From positions 62,001-126,000 of the forward strand of contig JAFEKR010000061.1 in assembly GCA_019022495.1 (NCBI GenBank): a DNA stretch of 64,000 nt, written 5' to 3'. The notes below the pieces were generated by a model. That model had not been told where the DNA came from. It made no database searches and saw nothing but the letters and a program-made list of their open reading frames with translations. Numbering within the stretch: the first letter of the stretch is position 1; the number at the start of each line of letters is the position of its first letter. A program made the translations under genes and the position numbers. This document shows positions 56,300 through 64,000 of this stretch, in pieces. The DNA comes from Epichloe hybrida. Taxonomy: Eukaryota > Ascomycota > Sordariomycetes > Hypocreales > Clavicipitaceae.

Positions 56300-59200
56300 A
56301 AACTTTATTGTTAAATTACATCCTAGGTCTTTATGTAACCTATAATACTTAAGTTCCTTTCCTAGCGCGCTCTAAGTAGCCTACTAGTAAGTTATTATCT
56401 CTCGTAATTATAGTAGGAGGGTGTTTTAAGCGCACTCCTCTATAAACCTTATGTTCTCTAAGAGGCTAGGTAAGAGGTAGCGTAAGGTATAATCCTCTGC
56501 GTGGTTTACAGAAGCTACTTATTTATACCACGCTCTCCCCTTTTAACTTATAAGCACTAACTTTATAGCCTAATAAACCCATGCCTTATAGTGCTCTACG
56601 AGACATACCCTATAATAGGTATGTTTAAGTAGGTATTATGGGCAAGGGTAACTTAGGTTATTGCTATAAGGTTAGGTCTGGATAATCTTAGAGATATTAC
56701 TTATGTAAGGTTAGCAATCACTATTATTAACTATTATATAACACTTATGTTCCCCTTACTAAGCGGATATTATTAGCGCTAGATAAGGACTCTAAGGTAA
56801 GGCGCATTCCATTCCCTTTTCTTATACTCCTTCTAAATAACCTATATAAATAGTAGAGCGTTACTATAAGGCTTTACAACTCTAATTAGAACTTATCACG
56901 GAGCTGGACTCTATGTATAAAGAAGTTGTTACTCTAAGCACTAGGGCTATTAATACTACTAGGGGCTCTTTAGCAGAGGCTAATAAGAAGGTAACTAAGG
57001 TAATAGCCTGTCTTAAGGAGGTTATTTGCCTCCTTATATAAGTCCTATCCTTTTTCTTTATTAGAATGGCGTTTATATATGTGTTTTCGTATAGTAGCGT
57101 TTTAGAGTTTACATTCTACTAATCCTATTTGCCTTAGCAGCGCTTTACTTACTAAGGAGGGGGCCTTCTTATATTTCTAGGGCAATTAATTTTATACCCC
57201 CTCGTTAATATTCCTACGCTTTCTCGGTAACTTATGCGCTTTAAATATTATGTAGTATGCGTAAATCTACTAACCTAAGTATTAATCTAAAGCGTTTAAA
57301 TTACTCCTGATTTAATACCTTAGTAAATCCATTAGCGGGCATTTTAGCTATTAGCAAATACGTAATCTTAAAGCTTCCTTTCTTAAATTCTTGCTTCAAC
57401 CACATATTATAAATATTAACATAACGCAGTCAAGTGTTTAATCGCTCACTCTTGTTTAATACAAGCCGAATCGTTTGCTAATTATCGTAATTAATAACCT
57501 AATCTTCATAGGCGTTGAATTTAATGTCTCTAAACAGGTGCTGCAGACTCATGGTCTCCTTTGCTGCTTATTATAAAGCAAGCAATTTAGCTTCCGTTAT
57601 AGATATAGTCACAGTTATTTAGCGCGTAGCTTTCCAGATAATTAGTCTACCAAAGAGAGTAATTAGGTATCCTTATGATAATTTACGCGTCTTAAGATCA
57701 TCTGCAAATAAAGCGTCACTCGAGATCTAAAGAGCTTAAAGTTCAGTGCTTATACTAAAGCATAGCGCGAGTTTGTGTATAATAAGCAAATAGCGGATAG
57801 CTTAGTCTGCAGCCTTTATATGCTCTAGTCCTAGATTTGTGAGGTATTATAATAGCTTTGCTGCTACGAAGGCAATATCTAGTCTAATCATAATTATAGT
57901 GTATAGGATTAATCTAATCTTCTCTTAGTAAATCTTAATTACCTATTTCTCCGCTTTACCTATAAACTTATAATACTTTACTACTAGGATTAGTATAGCA
58001 GGGAAAGTACCTTTTCCTGCTTAGCCAAATTTCTCCCTAATCTTGCTAATATATGCCTTATAACTAAGATACACCCTTCGCTATGGTTAGTCTCTAATAA
58101 TCTAGATCCTAAGAAAGAATCCTGCCTTACCTTTTTCATCTAATTCGTACGCCTCCTTTAGTCCCTCAGAGATCTAGTTAGCGGTCTTCTTATTATCCTT
58201 ATAAAAAGCCATAAGAATATTATCTATAAAGAATACAAGGAAGACAGTCTAATCTTTTATATAAAACAAGCAGGGCTCCTCTTAGCTTAATTTAAGCCTA
58301 AGCTTCTTAAGAGACTTGCTTAGTTCTTTAAACTAGAGCTATAGAGAGTCCCTTAATCTATACAAAGCCTTAAGTAATTTTACATACTCTCTAAGTACTA
58401 TAAAGCCATTAGGAAGTTTATATATTATAGGAATTCCCTCTTTTCCGTGTTTTATATAAAGGAAAGTATTCTTAACGTTATACTACCTAGTCTCCAAATT
58501 AAACCTAGCAACTAGCGCTATAAATACATAGAACGCATGCGTAGCAAGCGTTACAGCATAGGTGCGTTCAATTATTAAGGTTTCCTAGAGATCTCCACGC
58601 ACGCATAAACACGCCTTGTAACAGATTAACATCCCCTTCTTGTTAAACTTATAAGAAAACACCTATTTTAGCGGCAAAGGCTTTAATTAAGTTACTAAAT
58701 ACTTTATCTACCACTATATTTCTTGTTCTTTTAGCTTATTAATCTCTTTATTTATCATATTAATCCATTTCTCCTTAAGAGAATAATCCTTTGCTTTTTT
58801 CTATAACTTTAGAGGTTTAGCAAGGTCTAATTAATAGATAGTCCTTGCTTTCCTCTTTAGTTTAAGGAGCGATTTGCTTTCCTTATTATAATACGTGTTA
58901 ATTACTAAAAACACTATTTTATAGCTCTTAAAATCCTAATCTCCTAGAAAGAGCTTATAAGGGTCTCTATCCTTAGTTTTCCTAAACTCTAAAAAGAGAT
59001 CTTTTAGGTCCTAGAGGCTATTAATAAGAGCTTTATTAGGTCCTTTCCTCTTCCTCCTTACTAGCAGAGTATGTAAAGGAATCTAGCCTTACTCTCTTTT
59101 AGTTCGTAATCTTAAGCTAGTCTATATACCTTCTTATATTATAACCGTTCTAAGGCTCTTTTCTATGATTTCTAACTATATAGCTAGAGCTCCCTTTAAG

Positions 59201-62200
59201 CTTTCTATGTAGGTAGCTAGTCTAGCGTCTGCTCCTATAGGTTTATCTTATTACTAGTTTACTTTAGTTCCTAGCTTAGGTGATTAATTGCCTATTAAGT
59301 TATTAATAACTTAGTCCTTAGTATTATATACTTAGTGTTCCAGAACCTTATAAGGACATTAGCTCTCCTAAGCCCTTATAGTAGTATCCTGCTTACTACT
59401 TATTAGATCTATTATTACATTACTCCCTTAAGCGTGTAAATCTAGAGCTTTATGCTCCGTTTTGCTTTACTAAGCGTCTGGATTAGGAGTCTCCTGCTCT
59501 TTAATTAGAGGATCTAGTAACAGCTAAGGTATTTGAAGTCTAATATTCTTGTTGAAATAAATAGCTTCTCTTTTCTTTAGTTATGATTAAGAAGTCTATA
59601 GGGTATCTACCCCTAAGTTTAAACTCTTAGTCTGTTCTGTTTAAGGTTTAATTAGTGTAAGGAAAAGATTCAATTCGTTATCTAATTTAGTGTTAATTTT
59701 AAGGGCTTAGAATTACGCTTTAAGCTTATTAATCGTAAGCTTAATTGCGCTCTCCTATGCCACGTCGTAAAAAATTAACTTGTTAAACGTGATATTTCTT
59801 ATTATTATAACCTTTCCTAGCTTTGGGATTTAAATGCAATAAATATTAGAGGTGGAATACCTAACAAGATATCTAATGTAACCCCTAGGATGCGTCTTGT
59901 AGAACTGTCTGTGTTTATTAGCTTTGTGATCCCTTTCTAAAGGATAGGCGTGGCAGCTATATACGTGTAACCCGCTCTAATCTAGCCTTAGGTTAGCCGT
60001 AGGCTCTTGAATTAGTAGTTAAGCATTTTCGCAGAACTAGCTTCCTAGAGTCTCTAGTAGTGTTTTCTACCTAGATTATTAAATAGGACTAATATTATGT
60101 AGGTATGCTACTACTTGTGTGCTCTCTAACTATAGGTTTAGTGGTAGCCCTGCGCCCGTGAGTATTATATTTAACTATAGTGTAATTATCTACCCTACCC
60201 TTTCCGCTACTCTATTTAGTTTATGAGTATATAGTAGCGCGAGCTCTAGATTAATGCCTTATAAGCGTGCCCACGTTTAAAAGATTATATTAGTAAATTG
60301 GCTAATGATAGCTCCCTTATAATCTTACCTGATCTTTATAATTAATAGTCCAAATTACCTTGCAACCTTGTTTAAAGTAGATAAGTACGTTAAACACTAT
60401 TGCTTGCGACTTATTAGGTAACATATAAACCTAAATTATGCCTAAGAACTTGTCTTTCATAACTAATAACTAGTTTATGCTGTTGTAACTAGTCTTATAG
60501 TCCTAAAGGTCCTAATAGATCCTCTAGAATAGCCTTAGTGATATATATTTTAGTAGTCTTCTTGAAATAACCTGGCGGGCGTAGACTAAAGCACACGTCT
60601 TATAGTCTTTACACTTTATTCTATATAATCGCACTCCCCTTGTGTGAGTGTAACTCTTAGCCAGAGCATCCCTTCTAAGGTAGCTAGAATATAAGTGCCA
60701 AAGTTCTTTAGGGTCTGCTTATATAGGGCGCGGGTCTTTACTTGGGCGACCGCGCTGCGAGCGTTATTTATTATTATTTTCTTCTAAATTAATCATCAAG
60801 AATATCACTAGTGCTATGGTTAAATTTACTAATTGCTTAGGACCGTTATAAGAGGAAAGAGGCTTGTATTAAAGGAAAACAATATTATGCTTCCTTTAAA
60901 GCTTAGCTAATAACAAGCTCTTGTGGTAAGGTCTAATACGTAAGGAGCAGTCCGCTCTGCAATACCAAACACCCTTCTTCTAAAGAAGGCTCTCTAACAC
61001 GATATTTACATGAAATCCTTTTACTAATATAACATTCTGCAAAGTAAGGTTTTCTATAAGTTCTCCCTTCGGCCTATTAAAGATGTTTCTAATCACATAA
61101 GTGCCTCTTCCTATAATCTAGAAAGAGGTTATTCTAGCCTTAAGGTAATTATTAACAGTCTCTTCAAAGGTTCTAGGCTTAAAGTAACTTATATTATTAA
61201 TAATATAAAGAGCGCTGTAGTTATTAAAGAGAGTACTCTCTAAGAGCATATGCTTTGCGTTCTCTAGCATAGTGTAGCTTCCCTTTAGAGAAGCTATGCT
61301 CTTAAGAATCTTAGGGTTAATAATTACTATAGTAATAGTACTAGGTAACTTCTCTCCTTTATAATCTTTAATACCTTTTACCGTCCACCTATCCTTTATA
61401 ACCTTAGCATGTAAGTTCTTCTATTCTATGCTCTTATAGCGTTCCTTAACCTTCCTATAGTTAATCTTTATAAAGGGTTTAAATCCTTAAACCTTTTCAC
61501 TAGTTACTATATAGTGTAAGGTGTAACACACTTAGGGAGACTAAAAGTAAGAATTTAGTGCTTTACCTATCTAGCATAGGCACTTCTTAGGACTATTATT
61601 CTTTTAGTCTTACTTTTTATTACCTTAGTTAGAACGTTCCCTAAGTGTAGTTACAAAGCTTCCTTTATTAGAGTTAGCGCGTATAGTTCATATTACCCTG
61701 TAGTATTAAGTGTACTCGGCTATAATACCTATAAGAGTAATATCCTTAGGAAGAGAGTCTAAGATTTATACTAGCTATGTGATCTTAGTTTTTGCTTATT
61801 TAGGGTTAAAGCACGCTTTAACTACTATAATAAAGTTGTAAATTACATTAGGACCCTAAACTTTATTAATCTTGTGTATTAAGGCTTTCTAGTATAGCTT
61901 CCCTTACTGCTTATTCTAACACTTAAATTAGATATTTATGCGTTTAGCTTTATTAAGGTATGCTATATACTTGGCTATAACTTCCGCTTTAATAATAACT
62001 TAGCTAGGTAAGAACTTCTTCTTAAGTTTAATAGAAATTTAGTAAAGAGTTAGCTTCTTATTATTAGTATTTCCTTCCTTAATCTTATTAATTACTATTA
62101 TATAAGCATTAGGATTAACAGTGCTAGTAATCTAGGTTCTAATAGTCCTCTCTCTAGACTTAGTTGCCTTATATACTTAATACTTAGTTATATACTTATA

Positions 62201-62500
62201 AGAAAGGAAGGAAAGAGCCTCTTAGAAGGTAAGCTTAGTTTCCTTACTTCCTTAGTTCTTTATAACAAGAGCTTTGTAGGCCTCTAGTGTAATTACAGAG
62301 GGCTTTATAAGATAGTTAGTGTTAAGCTTTAGGAGCTAAGGATTAACTCTTTCCTAAATCTCTTAGCTTTAGGTGGCTTGCTTTAATGCTTTATACTATT
62401 TTTCTTACTTATTAGACAAGACTAACTTAATATTAGTCTTAAGACTTAGGTAAGGAGAAGTTAAGGTATTTATTATAAGCATAGATTAGTGGGTAAGGCG
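56300..62500 (-). pseudogene. Decayed gag-pol of copia element B
   Basis: Minus-strand frames with frequent stops. A GAG-pre-integrase zinc region at about 60780-60560 reads KELWHLYSSYLRRDALAKS and, later, KCKDYKTCALVYARQVISR. Reverse transcriptase at about 58240-57900 has FFIDNILMAFYKDNKKTANQ, where FVDDILM is expected, and KAGFFLGI-like sequence with stops. RNase H has ITEAKLLAL at about 57600 and TIRLVLNKSERLNT, then KMPANGFTKVL to about 57310. The changes fit RIP. Outer limits of the coding region are approximate. Confidence 0.82.
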
Positions 62501-62559
62501 CAGTGCACACATAGGTCTTATGCGTAGGGATTTTCAGTGAAGTTATAGGTGTGTACCTC

Positions 62560-62572
62560 CTGGGCTTATAAC
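62560..62572 (-). other. Primer-binding site of copia element B (half-tRNA initiator Met type)
   Basis: Read on the minus strand directly after the LTR, GTTATAAGCCCAG is complementary to the anticodon arm of fungal initiator tRNA-Met (CTGGGCTCATAAC) except for one C-to-T change in a CpA, as RIP would produce. Priming by an internal half-tRNA is known for Drosophila copia and some fungal copia elements. Confidence 0.75.
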
Positions 62573-62834
62573 TATTGCTATGTGGCACGTGACTTTAGGC
62601 AAAGATGTAATCAGAAGGGATAATTAAAGGCAGAAGAAGTAATTAAATTAATCTAATTCTATTATACAAATAGAAGGGCAAAAGCTCCTCTTTTATAGAG
62701 AGAGCAGCTGTAGTAAAATCATATGCTTCTTTTCTAAGATTGCACATTCATTTGAGGTGCAGTTTTAGCTTCCCTGATACGTTCGTACGCGCATAACGCG
62801 TACGATCGGTTATATTACCCGCTGCCGGGCAACA
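62573..62834 (-). repeat. 5' LTR of copia element B
   Basis: 262 bp, equal in length to the left LTR, and ends GCCGGGCAACA before target duplication CAAAC. Differences from the left LTR are mostly C/T and G/A. Confidence 0.93.
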
Positions 62835-63256
62835 CAAACCTGCTGACAGGTACAGTGGGGTGTAGGTAGTAGGTGAATATTAGTGTGTACGGATTAGGTA
62901 GGCAGGCATTCGGCCACAGACTTCCTCCCTACTGATTCCCAAACTCCTTCACATCGACGCACAAAATACCTGGCGCGGTCAAGTCATACTGTCGACTCTG
63001 CGCGTCGACTGAGTCCCTCTCAATTCTGTTTTCTCACCGTGGTCTTAGCATACATTCACAACAAGGCGAAACTCTGACACTCGTTTCTTGATACGCTTAA
63101 ATCGTCTTTAGCTCTGCTTCTCTAGGTCCACGCGTCCTCTTACAACATCAACGCTATTCGATTGCATGAGATTATTGCGACACAAAAGTCTCAGGGCGAC
63201 TCAATACCGGTACTTTCAACATAGCGTGCATCATATCAGATGCTCGTCCTCCAGTC
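62835..63256. promoter_or_regulatory. TFG1 upstream region
   Basis: About 420 bp between the retrotransposon and the TFG1 ATG; base composition is normal immediately after the LTR. No specific site is identified. Confidence 0.5.
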
Positions 63257-64000
63257 ATGACTGGTCAACCACCCGCCACACAAAATGGACCTCACAGAGG
63301 CCAAAAGTCCAATCCGCTGCGCCCGATGCGCAGGAGACCTAGGCCAGCTAATCCTCTCGTCAATGCTTCCAGAAAAGGCTCAGCGCTACCGACTACAGGC
63401 CCTACATCAAGTAATCCGCCCCAGTCTGTATTGAAAGGCGCCAAGGCAAACGTTGATGAGCTACGAAAGCAATACGGAGGCTGGTCCGAACCGCCCCCCC
63501 CGCATCCATATACTGACATTCCCATAAAGACTACAAAGAAGGCTTTATTGGAGGGCATAAGGTACCATCTGATGAAGTTTTCACAGCCTCGCGTTTCGGA
63601 CCATCCAGTCAATCCATCGGATCAAGACGAGTTCACCCGCCCTGTTACATTGCATAGGCGAGACGCCCGACAGCCCCCTCCAGGACGAGCCGTCAAAGAG
63701 GAAGAACCTGAAGCTCCACAAGTTGATGATCAGGAACTAGAGAGACTATCACAACTCAAGACTGAGAGGGAAGCTCAGCGCGCTGTTGATCAGGCGAAAA
63801 TTGCGCCTGTAGCCAAGGAAACAAATCCAAAACGTCCCAAAAAACAGAAGGAAGAGAAAACCATGTTTAATAGAGCCCCTAAGTCTGTGGCAGCTAAAAA
63901 AGAATCGGATATCCGATACGAAGAAGCCTTGCCGTGGCACCTCGAGGATGCCGACGGGAAGAATGTCTGGGTCGGCAATTATGTTGCAGCTCTTTCCGAA
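63257..64000 (+). CDS. TFG1: Transcription initiation factor TFIIF large subunit Tfg1/RAP74 (3' end outside window)
   Basis: Starts at ATG 63257 (MTGQPPATQNGPHRG) and is open for 248 codons to the window edge. The first 200 residues are Pro/Lys/Gln-rich and basic, as in fungal Tfg1. The conserved TFIIF-alpha dimerisation domain begins at the very end: SDIRYEEALPWHLEDADGK, then NVWVGNYVAALSE. This subunit binds RNA polymerase II with Tfg2 and helps start-site selection. It is divergent from the Cid1-like gene, with copia element B between them. Confidence 0.9.
   Translation, partial: MTGQPPATQNGPHRGQKSNPLRPMRRRPRPANPLVNASRKGSALPTTGPTSSNPPQSVLKGAKANVDELRKQYGGWSEPPPPHPYTDIPIKTTKKALLEGIRYHLMKFSQPRVSDHPVNPSDQDEFTRPVTLHRRDARQPPPGRAVKEEEPEAPQVDDQELERLSQLKTEREAQRAVDQAKIAPVAKETNPKRPKKQKEEKTMFNRAPKSVAAKKESDIRYEEALPWHLEDADGKNVWVGNYVAALSE

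Larger units (their letters stand above)
55722..62834 (-). mobile_element. Ty1/copia LTR retrotransposon B, RIP-inactivated
   Basis: 7113 bp, LTRs of 262 bp each (55722-55983 and 62573-62834), and target duplication CAAAC (55717-55721 and 62835-62839). Coding direction is minus: the primer-binding site abuts the right LTR (62560-62572), and a G-rich tract abuts the left LTR. In coding orientation the LTRs start TGTTG and end in ATA instead of the canonical CA. It lies between the divergent Cid1-like gene and TFG1, about 0.4 kb from the TFG1 start codon. Confidence 0.93.

Overview
The window is nuclear DNA of a filamentous ascomycete (Pezizomycotina). The support is compact genes with short introns (about 50-130 nt, mostly GT...YAG), single-copy eukaryotic housekeeping genes in mixed orientation, and two AT-rich blocks whose sequence looks like repeat-induced point mutation (RIP): CpA/TpG are depleted in favour of TpA, and ancient coding frames are riddled with TAG/TAA where CAG/CAA/TGG are expected. 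I cannot name the species. No rRNA, tRNA or CRISPR was seen.

Layout. 1-5076 (-): Arf-GEF of the GEA/GBF1 type, running off the left edge. 6633-8229 (-): ANP1-type mannan polymerase subunit. 10775-11698 (+): exosome subunit MTR3. About 12.3-27.2 kb: an AT-rich RIP block with a Ty1/copia element (13822-20432, TSD CCCTA) inserted just 5' of the open frame of a decayed Helitron (about 20.5-26.9 kb). The Helitron frame is itself broken by a roughly 0.85-kb insert of normal GC. 27.0-28.2 kb: tandem hairpins, a 209-bp inverted-repeat unit and a 399-bp MITE. 28.6-55.0 kb: a gene-dense arm with an Asi-like RING membrane protein, SEN34, ELP4, RPB8, a Nudix hydrolase, OPI10/Hikeshi, YND1 apyrase, ULA1, RKI1, an SDR, a PRS5-type PRPP synthetase, an Asteroid/XPG-like protein and a Cid1-like nucleotidyltransferase. 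55722-62834: a second, complete but RIP-inactivated copia element (- strand, TSD CAAAC), sitting in the divergent promoter between the Cid1-like gene and TFG1. 63257-end (+): TFIIF large subunit TFG1, running off the right edge.

The genes do not form a cluster or pathway. They are unlinked housekeeping functions: vesicle traffic and Golgi glycosylation (GEA, ANP1, YND1), RNA processing and transcription (MTR3, SEN34, RPB8, ELP4, the Cid1-like gene, TFG1), ubiquitin-type pathways (Asi-like, ULA1) and pentose/PRPP metabolism (RKI1, PRS5). The unusual content is the mobile DNA: two RIP-killed copia elements, a solo LTR of the second family with its own target duplication, a nested Helitron, a 75-bp MITE family with two copies in the window, and two 110-bp copies of a dispersed repeat. 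I built exon structures by hand from splice signals and reading-frame continuity. I saw no convincing new multi-gene system.
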